Below are positions 29,946 through 40,790 of a DNA stretch of 64,000 nucleotides, piece after piece. Every line of letters begins with the position of its first letter. Positions within the stretch are counted from its first letter, which is position 1. Location: positions 205,129 to 269,128 of the forward strand of contig NZ_QZWZ01000007.1 of the NCBI RefSeq assembly GCF_003601975.1, written 5' to 3'. The stretch is from Mesorhizobium waimense (GTDB taxonomy: Bacteria; Pseudomonadota; Alphaproteobacteria; Rhizobiales; Rhizobiaceae). The notes beneath the pieces are model-generated. The model searched no databases and was not told where the DNA came from. It saw only the letters and a list, made by a program, of their open reading frames with translations. A program made the translations under genes and the position numbers.

Positions 29946-30634
29946 CAGGCGTCCGCCGACCATTCCGACAGCGCCGCAATCACGCTTTTCAGCTCCGCCC
30001 AGCGGCGGATGACGGTTTCCGCGCCGGCCTCTGTCAGCGCGTCGGCATGGCCGGGATAGCTGTGCCCGGCTCCGGTGAAGCCGATGACGCGCATGCCGGT
30101 CGCCCTGGCACCGGCGACGCCGTGCACGGAATCCTCGATGACGAAGGTGTTTTCCGGCTTTGCGTTGAGCTTTTCGGCGGCAAACAGGAACACGTCGGGG
30201 GCCGGCTTGGTTTTCCCGGTCGGTGTTTCCATCGCCGAGAAGATGCGGCCGGCGAAGAACGGCAGAAGATGCACTTTCTCCAGCATGAACTCGATCCGCT
30301 CGGAGCGTGAGTTGGAGCAAATGCAGCGCGGCACGGCCACCGCCGCGACCGCCTCGCGTACGCCTTCGATGGCGCGCACATCGCTGCGCAATTTGCGGTC
30401 GACCAGCTCTTCGGCGCGGTCGATCAGCGAGACCTGGAACGGGATGGCGGACTTCTCCTCGACCCGCATCATGATGTCTTTGAAGGTCAGCCCGGCATAG
30501 GTCTCGGCAAGTTCCTCCGGCGATATCTCATAGCCGGCCGAGGTCAAAAGCTCGGCTTCGATGCGCGCGGCGATGATTCCGGAATCGACGAGCACGCCGT
30601 CGCAATCGAATATGACAAGATCTGGCTGGGGCAT
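29945..30634 (-). CDS. HAD-superfamily hydrolase (phosphatase, subfamily IA)
   Basis: 229 residues. Motif I is FDCDGVLVDSG, motif II ICSNSRSERI, motif III GKTKPAPDVF and motif IV FVIEDSVHGVAGARATG. The four-helix cap after motif I marks a beta-phosphoglucomutase/phosphoglycolate-phosphatase-type enzyme acting on a small sugar or organic phosphate; substrate unknown. Start set at 30634 (MPQPDLVIFDCDG), since the next Met upstream adds 22 residues without conservation. Confidence 0.88.
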   Translation of the reverse strand: MPQPDLVIFDCDGVLVDSGIIAARIEAELLTSAGYEISPEELAETYAGLTFKDIMMRVEEKSAIPFQVSLIDRAEELVDRKLRSDVRAIEGVREAVAAVAVPRCICSNSRSERIEFMLEKVHLLPFFAGRIFSAMETPTGKTKPAPDVFLFAAEKLNAKPENTFVIEDSVHGVAGARATGMRVIGFTGAGHSYPGHADALTEAGAETVIRRWAELKSVIAALSEWSADA

Positions 30635-30774
30635 GGCAATCCGAACAAGGGAAGAATGGTGGGCGGCCCGACGGGGCTCAGGCGGCGCGGCATACACCAA
30701 CAGGCCGGGCTTCGCAAACTGACCGGACCTGGGCGGCCGAACCGGTTCCGCCCTTCACCGAATATTTACGCTGA

Positions 30775-31959
<1,185 letters not shown>

Positions 31960-31960
31960 T

Positions 31961-32575
31961 TCAGCTCACCTTGATACCAAGACGCTCGAGGTCCGCCTTG
32001 AGCGTTTCGGCGTCGGTGAACAGCACCGCTTGCCAGCCGGCATCCTTGGCGCCGTCGACATTCTTCTGGCTGTCGTCGATGAACAGCGTAGCTTCGGGCT
32101 CGAGGCCGAACGCAGCGACGTGATGGTCGTAGATGGCGCGGTCCGGCTTGATCTCGCGGATGTCGCCCGACACGGTCACGCCGCGCGGACGGTTGAGAAA
32201 GTCGAAACGCTGCCGGGCTTCGGCAAGCGTGTCGGTGGCAAAATTGGTAAGCATGGTCACGTCGTGACCAGTGTCGATCAGTTTTTCCATGATGGCAACG
32301 CTGTCGTCATAGGCGTGCGGCACCATGTCGTGCCAGTGGCGGCGGAAATTGCGAATGTTTTCAGCGTGATCGGGGTGCTCGGCGATCAGCAGCGCCTCAG
32401 CCTCTTCCCAGGTCCGGCCACGGTCCTGCTCGATGTTCCAGTCGCTGGTGCAGACATTGTCGAAAAACCACTTTCTCTCTTCGGCATCCGGGATCAGGCG
32501 GCTGAACGGGATATTCGGATCGTAGTGGATCAGCACTCTGCCGATGTCGAAAACGATGTGGCGGATTTCAGTCAT
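31961..32575 (-). CDS. HAD-family hydrolase (YihX/epoxide-hydrolase-like type)
   Basis: 204 residues. Motif I is FDIGRVLIHYDP (with Gly replacing the usual second Asp in FDxDG), motif II MLTNFATDT, motif III IREIKPDRAIYDH and motif IV FIDDSQKNVDGAKDAGW. This pattern fits the HAD-IA variant 3 group that includes alpha-D-glucose-1-phosphatase YihX. Start at 32575 overlaps the mutY stop by ATGA, so it is coupled to the DNA-repair gene upstream. Confidence 0.87.
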   Translation of the reverse strand: MTEIRHIVFDIGRVLIHYDPNIPFSRLIPDAEERKWFFDNVCTSDWNIEQDRGRTWEEAEALLIAEHPDHAENIRNFRRHWHDMVPHAYDDSVAIMEKLIDTGHDVTMLTNFATDTLAEARQRFDFLNRPRGVTVSGDIREIKPDRAIYDHHVAAFGLEPEATLFIDDSQKNVDGAKDAGWQAVLFTDAETLKADLERLGIKVS

Positions 32576-33705
32576 GCAGGCCTCTTTGCGGGATGTGGCG
32601 ACGGCTTTTTCGTCGCGCCGGGTATCGCAGCCTCGATTGCCTTTTTCATGACAGTCGGTAACGCCTCGCCGGAAATGTCCGATGGCAGCGACCAGAAATG
32701 GCCGACGGGGGTGTCGCCGCTCGCCTGCGCATGAAAGACGTCCAGTTCGAGCGCGAAATGGGTGAAGACATGCGCAATCTGTCCGGCACGCCGCCAATTG
32801 GCGGGGAAGGGCGCGGCGGCGTCAGTGGTTGCACCGTCCGCCCGCGCCGTCCAGGCCGTGGTCGGCACCTCGGTCATGCCGCCGAGCAGGCCTTTGTCCG
32901 CGCGTTTGCGCAACAGGATGGCGCCGTCGCCACGCACGGCCACGAAGGCGGCACCCCGCCGCAAGGGCTTTTCCGCTTTCGGCAGGCGAACCGGGAAGCG
33001 TTCGGGGTCGCCTGAAAGGATGGCGCTGCAATCCGCGCGCAGCGGGCACAGCATGCAGCGTGGCCTACGCGGCGTGCAGATCGTGGCGCCGAGATCCATC
33101 ATCGCCTGGGCGAAATCGCCCGGCCTTTTGTCCGGAACCATGCGCTCGACAAGTACGCGGATCTCGGGCTTGGCTTCGCTGAGCGGCGTGGCGATCGAAA
33201 ACAGCCGGGAGACGACCCGCTCGACATTGCCGTCGACGACGGCCGCCGGCCGGTCGAAGGCGATCGCCGCGATCGCCGCCGCCGTGTAGGCGCCGATCCC
33301 CGGCAGTTCCCTGAGGGCGGCTTCGCTCTCCGGAAAGCTGCCGCCTCGGCGCGCAACGAGATCGGCGCAGGCCTTGAGGTTTCTCGCACGTGAGTAGTAG
33401 CCGAGCCCGGCCCACGCTTTCATCACGTCCTCGGTCGGCGCAGCGGCCAGCGCCTCGACATCAGGCCATTTCTCGACGAAAGCGCGAAAATAGGCTTTGA
33501 CCGCCTCGACCGTGGTTTGCTGCAGCATCACCTCTGAAAGCCAGACGCGATAGGGGTCGGGTCTTGTGCCGGACGCCAACGCGCGCGGAGCGATACGCCA
33601 CGGCAATTCGCGGTGATGCGCGTCGTACCAGGCGAGCAGGCGGGACGCGGTATCGGATCCGGCTTCGCCGATATCGGTCTTGCGGGTCTGGTCTAGCGGT
33701 GCCAT
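32572..33705 (-). CDS. mutY: A/G-specific adenine glycosylase
   Basis: 377 residues. HHRELPWR, SEVMLQQTTVEAV and the helix-hairpin-helix LPGIGAYTAAAIAAIAFDRPAAVVDGNVERV with its catalytic Asp are clear. The iron-sulfur loop CTPRRPRCMLCPLRADC follows. The C-terminal NUDIX-like domain recognises 8-oxoG. MutY removes adenine mispaired with 8-oxoguanine. The start at 33705 (MAPLDQTRK) was chosen because upstream sequence in the same frame is antisense to the DUF721 gene. Confidence 0.95.
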   Translation of the reverse strand: MAPLDQTRKTDIGEAGSDTASRLLAWYDAHHRELPWRIAPRALASGTRPDPYRVWLSEVMLQQTTVEAVKAYFRAFVEKWPDVEALAAAPTEDVMKAWAGLGYYSRARNLKACADLVARRGGSFPESEAALRELPGIGAYTAAAIAAIAFDRPAAVVDGNVERVVSRLFSIATPLSEAKPEIRVLVERMVPDKRPGDFAQAMMDLGATICTPRRPRCMLCPLRADCSAILSGDPERFPVRLPKAEKPLRRGAAFVAVRGDGAILLRKRADKGLLGGMTEVPTTAWTARADGATTDAAAPFPANWRRAGQIAHVFTHFALELDVFHAQASGDTPVGHFWSLPSDISGEALPTVMKKAIEAAIPGATKKPSPHPAKRPA

Positions 33706-33760
33706 TGATCGAGTGCCGGCTTGGCCGATATCTGGTGAAGATCGTGACTGGAGAACGCAC

Positions 33761-34270
33761 ATGGCAGGGAAAAAGCCCTTCGGCAATCCCGTTCCGGTGA
33801 GCGATCTCGCGACCGAGATCCTCGATCCGGTGCTGCGCAAGCGCGCCGGCATCTCGATCGGGCTGGTCCAGTCGTGGGAGGAAATCGCCGGACCCCGGCT
33901 TGCCGGCCGCTCGCGCCCCGAGAAGATCCAGTGGCCGCGCCGCCTGCATGAGGACGATCCATTCGAGCCGGCGGTTCTGGTCGTCGCCTGCGAGGGCATG
34001 GCCGCGCTCCATTTGCAGCACGAGGCCGGCGAGGTCATCAACCGCGTCAATGCTTTCCTGGGTTTCACGGCAATAGGCCGCATCAAGATCCTGCAGAAGC
34101 CGGTGCTGGCCGAAAAGGCCCGGCCGAAACCGGCTCTCAGGCCGCTGACATCAGCCGAGAAGGCCAAATTGTCCGAGACTGTCGGCAAGATCGAGGACGA
34201 TGGCTTGCGCGCCTCGCTGGAGCGGCTCGGCGCCACTATTCTTGGCGAAAGGAAACCGCGGGGGTCATAA
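33761..34270 (+). CDS. DUF721 (DciA-like) protein
   Basis: 169 residues. The DUF721 core is SDLATEILDPVLRKRAGISIGLVQSWEEIAGPRLAGRSRPEKIQWP and LVVACEGMAALHLQHEAGEVINRVNAFLGFTAIGRIKI, with a C-terminal helical extension. Related DciA proteins load the replicative helicase DnaB in bacteria lacking DnaC. It is divergent from mutY and upstream of the DsbA-like gene, an arrangement typical of rhizobia. Start ATG 33761 follows a gaac-cgcac stretch after ggag. Confidence 0.87.
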   Translation: MAGKKPFGNPVPVSDLATEILDPVLRKRAGISIGLVQSWEEIAGPRLAGRSRPEKIQWPRRLHEDDPFEPAVLVVACEGMAALHLQHEAGEVINRVNAFLGFTAIGRIKILQKPVLAEKARPKPALRPLTSAEKAKLSETVGKIEDDGLRASLERLGATILGERKPRGS

Positions 34271-34411
34271 ACGCGTCATCTATCTCGCGCATTCGTGATC
34301 ATGCATATAGTGTTTGGCGATTGGAATGGGGACGGCGATGCCTTAATTCGCGCCAACTCTCGCCTTTTCTAGCCTTTGCATTGCAAAATCCAACATTGTC
34401 AGGTGATTCGC

Positions 34412-35155
34412 ATGAACCGTTCCCCGTTTAGCCAAAGCTTGTCCCGCAGAAACCTCTTGTCTTCGCTGGCTGCCGTTCCGGCTGTGGTTCTGCTCGCCGC
34501 CTGCAGCGACTCGGACGAGGAGGCCAAGGCGGCGAATGTGAAGCGTGCCGCTCCCGCCACCCCTGCGACACCAGCCACACCTGCCGCCGTCAAGGTGCCG
34601 GAAGCGCAAGGCACGGTCGACATGGCCGAACTGCTGAAGCCCGGCGCGCTGCCCGACAAGCAGCTCGGCAAGGACGACGCCAAGGTCACCATCGTTGAAT
34701 ACGCCTCGATGACCTGCCCGCATTGCGCGCATTTCAACGAGACGACCTTCCCCGAGTTGAAGACGAAATACATCGACACCGGCAAGGCCCGCTACATTCT
34801 GCGCGAATTTCCGTTCGATCCGAGCGCCGAGGCCGGTTTCATGTTGGCGCGCTGCGCCAAGGACAACTATTTCCCGATGGTGGACGTGCTGTTCAAGCAG
34901 CAGGCCAACTGGGTTGGCGTCAACAACACCAAGGACGCATTGCTGCAAATCTCGAAGCTCGCCGGTTTTACACAGGAGTCTTTCGAGGCCTGCTTGACGG
35001 ACCAGAAACTTCTGGACGATGTGAGAGCGGTCCAGAAGCGCGGCGCCGATGAATTCAAGGTCGACTCGACGCCGACCTTCTTTATCAATGGAAAGACCTA
35101 CAAAGGGGCGATGTCGATTGAGGAAATGTCGGCCATCCTCGACCCTCTGCTCTGA
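34412..35155 (+). CDS. DsbA-like thioredoxin-fold lipoprotein
   Basis: 247 residues from ATG 34412. The N-terminus SRRNLLSSLAAVPAVVLLAACSDSD combines a twin-arginine-like pair with a lipobox (LLAAC), then an Ala/Thr/Pro linker (ATPATPATPA). The thioredoxin domain contains the active site MTCPHCAHF and the cis-Pro loop STPTFFINGK. It belongs to the DsbA/DsbG-like group that oxidises or shuffles periplasmic disulfides. Tat export is inference. The gene precedes smc by about 110 bp. Confidence 0.9.
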   Translation: MNRSPFSQSLSRRNLLSSLAAVPAVVLLAACSDSDEEAKAANVKRAAPATPATPATPAAVKVPEAQGTVDMAELLKPGALPDKQLGKDDAKVTIVEYASMTCPHCAHFNETTFPELKTKYIDTGKARYILREFPFDPSAEAGFMLARCAKDNYFPMVDVLFKQQANWVGVNNTKDALLQISKLAGFTQESFEACLTDQKLLDDVRAVQKRGADEFKVDSTPTFFINGKTYKGAMSIEEMSAILDPLL

Positions 35156-35263
35156 CGTCCAGGCAGCGCCGAAGCGGCTGCGCTTCGGCGTGCGCACGCC
35201 TTTGCCTTGTCGCGGGTTCAACCGCGGAACACTTTTGCCGAACCAGCTTGTTGGGCGGCGCGA

Positions 35264-38200
35264 ATGAAGTTTTCGCGCCTTCGCCTTCTCGGTTTCAAAT
35301 CCTTCGTCGAACCCGGCGAGTTCGTCATCGAACGCGGCCTGACCGGCATTGTCGGGCCGAACGGCTGCGGCAAGTCGAACCTCGTCGAGGCGCTGCGCTG
35401 GGTGATGGGCGAAAGCTCCTACAAGAACATGCGCGCGTCCGGCATGGACGACGTGATCTTTTCCGGCTCGGGAACGCGTCCGGCCCGCAACACCGCCGAA
35501 GTCACGCTTTTCCTCGACAACAGCGACCGCAGCGCGCCTTCGGCCTTCAACGATGCCGATGAACTGCAGGTATCGCGCCGCATCGAGCGCGAGGCTGGCT
35601 CGCTCTACCGTATCAACGGCAAGGAAGCCCGCGCCAAGGACGTGCAGCTTTTGTTCGCCGACCAGTCGACCGGCGCGCGCTCGCCCTCGATGGTCGGGCA
35701 GGGCCGCATCGGCGAACTGATCCAGGCCAAGCCCCAGGCGCGCCGCGCGCTGCTCGAAGAAGCGGCGGGCATTTCCGGTCTGCACACACGCCGCCACGAG
35801 GCCGAGCTTCGGCTCAAGGCGGCCGAACAGAACCTGGAACGGCTGGACGACGTTGTCGGCGAACTGGAAAGCCAGATCGAAAGCCTGAAGCGCCAGGCGC
35901 GCCAGGCCTCGCGCTTCAAGAACCTGTCGGCCGACATCCGCAAGGCCGAGGCGACGCTGCTGCATCTGCGCTGGACGCTGGCCAAGACCCAGGAAGGCGA
36001 GGCGCGTTCTGCGCTGGCGGTTGCCACGACACTGGTCGGCGACCGCGCCGCCGCCCAGATGGCGGCCGCAAGGGAGCAGGGCATCGGCGCCCACAGGCTG
36101 CCGGATCTGCGCGACGCGGAAGCTGCCGCCGCCGCCGCCTTCCAGCGCCTGTCGATCGCCAAGACGCAGATCGAGGAGGAGGCGGGCCGTATCCGTGCCC
36201 GCCAGGCCGAACTCGAGCGCCGGCTGCAGCAGCTTGACGGCGACATCGCCCGCGAGGAGCGGATGGTGCGCGACAATGCCGACATCCTCGAGCGCCTGCG
36301 CGCCGAGGAGGCTACGCTCAATTCCGAGAATGCCGGTGCGGCCGAGCGCGAGGCCACCACTCGCGCCGCCTTCGAACAGGCGGCAGCGACGCTCTCGCAG
36401 AGCGAAGCGAAGCTTGCCGCACTGACCGCCGAACGCGCGGAAGCGGCCGCCTCGCGCAACCAGATCGAGCGCACCTTGCGCGAGACCGCAGAGCGCCGCG
36501 ACCGCTTTGCCCGCCAGCTTGCCGAAGTCGACCGCGAACTGTCAGAGATTGTTTCCAAGGTCGCTGGCCTGCCCGATCCGGGCGAGAAGCGGCTTCTGGT
36601 CGAGGACGCCCAGGCGCTGCTGGAAGAGGCCGAGGCCAATGCGATTGCGGCCGAACAGGCGGTCGCCGAGGCGCGCGCGGCCGAAAGTGGCGCCCGCCCG
36701 CCGTTGCAGGATGCCAAGGCCGAGCTGGCGCGCATCGAGACCGAGGCGCGCACGCTGGCCAAGATTTTGAATGCCGCCAGTGGCGATCTCTTCCCCTCCG
36801 TTCTCGAACAACTCAGCGTCGAGCGCGGCTATGAGACGGCGCTGGGTGCAGCACTTGGCGAGGATCTCGACGTGCCGCTCGACCGCAGCGCCCCTGTGCA
36901 TTGGGGTGAAAGCGCGATCCAGCCCGGCGATGCCGCGCTGCCGGAAGGTATCAGGAGCCTTGCCAGCGTGGTTCGCGCCCCGGCGCAGCTTGCCCGCCGC
37001 ATGGCGCAGATCGGCATTGTCGATGCCGCCGACGGTCGGCGATTACAGGTCTTGCTGGCTTCGGGACAGCGGCTGGTCAGCCGCGAGGGCGCGCTGTGGC
37101 GCTGGGACGGGCTGACCGCCAGCGCCGACGCGCCGACCGCGGCCGCGCAGCGGCTGGCCCAAAAGAACCGGCTGGCCGAACTCGACGCCGAAGCGGTCCA
37201 GGCAACCCTCGTCCTGCGCGAGGCCGAAGCAGCACTTGCCCAGGCCGAGCAGGCGCTTCGCCAGGCAAGCGAGGCCGAGCGCAACGCCCGCCAGGCCGGC
37301 CGCGATGCACAGCACGGGCTGGACGCCGCCCGCAACGCGCTGGCCGAGGCCGAAAAGGCCGGCGGCGAACTGGTGAGCCGGCGCGCCGCCCTCGACGAGG
37401 CGCGCGCCCGCGTTGTCGACAGCCATGAAGAGACGGCGGCCGCCTTCGTCGAGGCCGAAATGCTGCTGCAAAGCGCCCCCGATCTCGGCGACCTGCAGCT
37501 GCAGCTCGAACAATCCTCGGCCAATGTTTCTCGCGACCGCGCGACGCTCGCCGATGCGCGCGCTGTCCATGAGGGACTGAGGCGCGAGGCCGAGGCGCGG
37601 ACGCGCCGCCTGGAAGCCATTGGTGCTGAACGCCGCAACTGGCTGGAGCGGGCCGAGAACGCGTCGACCCAGATCGCCGCCCTTGGCGAGCGCAAGGCCG
37701 AGGCAGAGGCAGAGCGCGAGCGGCTGGCCGACGCGCCCGACGAGATCGACGCCAAGCGGCGCGCGCTGCTGTCGCAGCTCGCCGAGGCCGAAAGCCTTCG
37801 CCAGGCGGCGGGCGATCGCTTGCAGGAGGCGGAGAACAAGCAGGCCGAACTGGACAAGGCCGCAACGGCGGCGATCCAGTCGCTGGCCGAGTCGCGCGAG
37901 ACCCGCGTCCGCGCCGAGGAGCGGCTGACGGCGGCCGACGAGCGGCGGCTGGAGGTCGAGGCGCGCATCCAGGAAACGCTGAACACGCCGCCGCATCTGG
38001 TCATCCGCCACACCGGACTGGAAGTTGACAGCCCAATGCCCGAAATGGCCGAGATCGAGCGCCAGCTCGACCGGCTGAAGATCGAGCGCGAACGGCTTGG
38101 CGCCGTCAATCTGCGCGCCGAGGAAGAGCAGAAGGAACTGTCAGACCGGCTGGAGACCATCGTCTCCGAGCGCGAGGACATCATCGAGGCCATCCGCAAG

Positions 38201-38722
38201 CTGCGGCAAGCGATCCAGAGCCTGAACCGGGAGGGACGCGAACGGCTGCTTGCCGCCTTCGAGGTGGTCAACGGCCATTTCCAGCGGCTGTTCTCGCATC
38301 TGTTCGGCGGCGGCACGGCTGAATTGCAGCTGATCGAATCTGAGGATCCGCTCGAGGCCGGCCTCGAAATCCTCGCCCGCCCGCCCGGCAAGAAGCCGCA
38401 GACCATGACGCTGCTGTCAGGCGGCGAGCAGGCCTTGACGGCGATGTCGCTGATCTTCGCCGTGTTCCTGACCAATCCGGCGCCGATCTGCGTGCTCGAC
38501 GAAGTCGACGCGCCGCTCGACGACCACAATGTCGAGCGCTTCTGCAACCTCATGGACGAGATGGCCAAGACCACCGAAACGCGCTTCGTCATCATCACCC
38601 ACAACCCGATCACCATGGCGCGCATGGACCGGCTGTTCGGCGTCACCATGGCCGAGCAGGGCGTCAGCCAGCTGGTGTCGGTCGACCTGCAGGCCGCCGA
38701 GGCGATGCGCGAGGCGAGCTGA
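35264..38722 (+). CDS. smc: Chromosome segregation ATPase SMC
   Basis: 1152 residues. The N-terminal ATPase half has GPNGCGKSNLVEALRWVMGE (Walker A). Long Ala/Glu/Arg-rich coiled coils flank a short hinge around residues 500-620 (ERGYETALGAALGEDLDVPLDRSA). The C-terminal half has the ABC signature LLSGGEQALTAM and Walker B PICVLDEVDAPLDD. SMC with ScpA and ScpB condenses and segregates the chromosome; scpA and scpB are not in the window. ATG 35264 starts the canonical MKFSRLRLLGFKSF. Confidence 0.97.
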   Translation: MKFSRLRLLGFKSFVEPGEFVIERGLTGIVGPNGCGKSNLVEALRWVMGESSYKNMRASGMDDVIFSGSGTRPARNTAEVTLFLDNSDRSAPSAFNDADELQVSRRIEREAGSLYRINGKEARAKDVQLLFADQSTGARSPSMVGQGRIGELIQAKPQARRALLEEAAGISGLHTRRHEAELRLKAAEQNLERLDDVVGELESQIESLKRQARQASRFKNLSADIRKAEATLLHLRWTLAKTQEGEARSALAVATTLVGDRAAAQMAAAREQGIGAHRLPDLRDAEAAAAAAFQRLSIAKTQIEEEAGRIRARQAELERRLQQLDGDIAREERMVRDNADILERLRAEEATLNSENAGAAEREATTRAAFEQAAATLSQSEAKLAALTAERAEAAASRNQIERTLRETAERRDRFARQLAEVDRELSEIVSKVAGLPDPGEKRLLVEDAQALLEEAEANAIAAEQAVAEARAAESGARPPLQDAKAELARIETEARTLAKILNAASGDLFPSVLEQLSVERGYETALGAALGEDLDVPLDRSAPVHWGESAIQPGDAALPEGIRSLASVVRAPAQLARRMAQIGIVDAADGRRLQVLLASGQRLVSREGALWRWDGLTASADAPTAAAQRLAQKNRLAELDAEAVQATLVLREAEAALAQAEQALRQASEAERNARQAGRDAQHGLDAARNALAEAEKAGGELVSRRAALDEARARVVDSHEETAAAFVEAEMLLQSAPDLGDLQLQLEQSSANVSRDRATLADARAVHEGLRREAEARTRRLEAIGAERRNWLERAENASTQIAALGERKAEAEAERERLADAPDEIDAKRRALLSQLAEAESLRQAAGDRLQEAENKQAELDKAATAAIQSLAESRETRVRAEERLTAADERRLEVEARIQETLNTPPHLVIRHTGLEVDSPMPEMAEIERQLDRLKIERERLGAVNLRAEEEQKELSDRLETIVSEREDIIEAIRKLRQAIQSLNREGRERLLAAFEVVNGHFQRLFSHLFGGGTAELQLIESEDPLEAGLEILARPPGKKPQTMTLLSGGEQALTAMSLIFAVFLTNPAPICVLDEVDAPLDDHNVERFCNLMDEMAKTTETRFVIITHNPITMARMDRLFGVTMAEQGVSQLVSVDLQAAEAMREAS

Positions 38723-38731
38723 TCCGCGTCC

Positions 38732-40444
38732 CTACTTTTCCGGAGCGGTGGCGGGAGCCGTATAGCGGCGGCGCACGGCATCGAGCACAAGCTTGCGGCT
38801 TTCCTCCGCCGACAGGGTCTTGTCCTTCTCTGCCGAGGCCGTTTCGCGGGCGAGATCCTTGTCCCTGATCTGGTGGCGGAACCACTCGGAATAGTCGCCC
38901 GCGCGCAGATGATGCTCCCAGGTCTTGTCATCTATGCCTTCTGCCATCTGGGCAAAGATGATCAGATTGTGTGCCCTGAGGTTCATGGCATTGTCGGGAC
39001 CTCTGAAATAGAAGCTGCCGGCTTCGTCGAGTTGGCCTTCAGCATATTTGCGGCTGTGCCGCTTCAGCGATTGGCTGGGCTCGTTCGCCTTGACCGTAAT
39101 GGGCTTCTTGTTCGTATGCGGCCACCACAGCAGGACGCGCTCGCCTTTCGGCGAGGCGAAGTCTTTGGGCGGCTCCAATCCGGTCTCTTTGCAAAATGTC
39201 TTGATGACGCTTTTTGCCTGCGGGCCGAGCGCAATCACCGCCGTCACAAGGCGCAGGGCGTCCGTCGAGATCGCCTCCGGATGCACCGTGATCAGGATCG
39301 TGCCCGGCAATTCAAGGGATAGCACCGCTCGCGTGTCGTCACGCCGCTTGGGCAGAAGGTGGTGCGCCTCGTCGATGATCAGCCAGTGGGGTCTAGCCGT
39401 GCGGTAACGAAAACCGCCAAGGCCGGGGAGCAACTCTGCAAAGAAGTCGGGCCGCTCATGGACCCGTAGCGCCAGCCCCTTGACCACGACATTGGTATCG
39501 GGCTTCTCGATCAGGTCCAGCAACTGTTCCTTGCTCGGCGCGGTCGAACTGTCGCCGAGCGGCACCGCGCCCTGCAGTCCGTCATAGTCGCCCTCAGGGT
39601 CGAAGATGCAGAACTGCAGCCCGTTTTCGACCAGGCGTTCCGTCAGCGCCGTGGCCAAGGTGGATTTGCCGATGCCCGAGCTTCCGGCGAGCAGAACCGT
39701 GTCCGTTGGCGACAGATAGACCTTCCGGCCCCCTGAGATCCCCAGCAGTACGCCGCGGGAGCGCTTCCGGACGAGCTGATAATCGAGCTTGATCATCTTG
39801 CCGATCAGTTCCTCGACGCCCTTGCCGCGCGCGCCGCGGGTCACCAGATCGGCGGTATCCTTCACCGCCGGCAAGGCATTGTCGACGGCCACGCTGCAGC
39901 CAGAGGCCCGCAGGAAAGCGTGATCGTTCTCGGCGTCGCCGACGGCAACCACATTGTGCGGCGACAGCCGCAGATCCCCAAGCGCGGCGGCCAGTCCGGT
40001 CGCCTTGTTGACGCCGGTAGGCAGCACCATCACGGCACCTTTGTTGAAGATGATTTCCAGCTCCAGCCCCAGCTTCTTGATGACGTCGAGCACAGTTGCC
40101 TGATGGGGTTCCCAGGTTGCAACGATCGAGCGTCCGACCGAGAGCGGCTTCACGCCGCGTTTCTTGAGCCTGGTGACGAGGTCGGGCGAGGGCGACGGCG
40201 AAATCGCGCGCTCCTCTTCGCTGGCCGGCGTGTAGATCAGCGCGCCGTTTTCCGCGACCACCTTGTCGAAGATGCCGACCTCCGGAAAAACCTGCTTGAG
40301 GTCGGGCAATTCGCGCCCCGTGACCAAAATGAGCTTGCGGCCGGTCTTCTTCAGTTGGTCCAGCGCCGAGAGCGTCCGCTTGGAAACGATCCCGTCATGC
40401 GCCAGCGTGCCGTCATAGTCAGTGGCCAATGCCATGAAATACAT
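38732..40444 (-). CDS. HAD-IIB (Cof-type) phosphatase fused to a HerA/DUF87-like P-loop ATPase
   Basis: 570 residues. Residues 1-205 are a Cof-type HAD phosphatase: LATDYDGTLAHDG (motif I), VTGRELPDL, GVNKATGLAAAL (motif III Lys) and GDAENDHAFL (motif IV). Residues 240-400 are a P-loop ATPase with Walker A GSSGIGKST (about 254-262), FDPEGDYDGL and Walker B WLIIDEAHHLLP, as in HerA-like ATPases. A C-terminal helical region has MNLRAHNLIIFAQMAEGIDDKTWEHHLRAGDYSEWFR. Both catalytic halves look complete. Function unknown; it converges with smc across nine bases. Confidence 0.85.
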   Translation of the reverse strand: MYFMALATDYDGTLAHDGIVSKRTLSALDQLKKTGRKLILVTGRELPDLKQVFPEVGIFDKVVAENGALIYTPASEEERAISPSPSPDLVTRLKKRGVKPLSVGRSIVATWEPHQATVLDVIKKLGLELEIIFNKGAVMVLPTGVNKATGLAAALGDLRLSPHNVVAVGDAENDHAFLRASGCSVAVDNALPAVKDTADLVTRGARGKGVEELIGKMIKLDYQLVRKRSRGVLLGISGGRKVYLSPTDTVLLAGSSGIGKSTLATALTERLVENGLQFCIFDPEGDYDGLQGAVPLGDSSTAPSKEQLLDLIEKPDTNVVVKGLALRVHERPDFFAELLPGLGGFRYRTARPHWLIIDEAHHLLPKRRDDTRAVLSLELPGTILITVHPEAISTDALRLVTAVIALGPQAKSVIKTFCKETGLEPPKDFASPKGERVLLWWPHTNKKPITVKANEPSQSLKRHSRKYAEGQLDEAGSFYFRGPDNAMNLRAHNLIIFAQMAEGIDDKTWEHHLRAGDYSEWFRHQIRDKDLARETASAEKDKTLSAEESRKLVLDAVRRRYTAPATAPEK

Positions 40445-40594
40445 CGAAATGACCTCTCCACGGGCTGCGATCGATGTAACTCGATCTTGTCGGCACGACT
40501 GGCCGGGAGAATGAACAACGCATGTCGATGGAAAAGGTTTATCTGCCTCGGTGAGCGGTCAGAAGGAACACTGATCTCACGTGCAACCGAAGTT

Positions 40595-40669
40595 TGGCTG
40601 GGGCGCCAGGATTCGAACCTGGGAATGTCGGTACCAAAAACCGATGCCTTACCACTTGGCGACGCCCCA
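40595..40669 (-). tRNA. tRNA-Gln (anticodon TTG)
   Basis: On the minus strand the acceptor TGGGGCG pairs with CGCCCCA. The anticodon loop TTTTTGG within CGG..CCG-type arms gives anticodon TTG, the T arm holds GGTTCGAATCC and the 3' CCA is genome-encoded. The cloverleaf is complete, at 75 nt including CCA. It is flanked by the HAD-ATPase and VOC genes, without a visible integrated element. Confidence 0.97.
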
Positions 40670-40790
40670 ATAAGCCATCAGACTCGCTTGTGCGGCGCGT
40701 TATTAGCAGAGCGGCCAAAAAGCACAATGGCAATGAAGGGCGGTGTCGCCCGCCTGATTTCGCAGCCCACAGCCGCGACCGGGAATGGTG

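Noticed and set aside
34343..36094. A 583-codon minus-strand frame.
   Set aside because: Covers the DsbA-like gene and the 5' part of smc in antisense and shows no motif.
36829..38931. A 700-codon minus-strand frame opposite smc.
   Set aside because: Ser/Arg/Ala low-complexity translation, antisense to the SMC coiled coil.
40595..40669. tRNA-Gln considered as an attachment site for a mobile element.
   Set aside because: Neighbouring genes have normal composition, no integrase is nearby and no repeated 3' tRNA end was noticed; the island lies 11 kb away.
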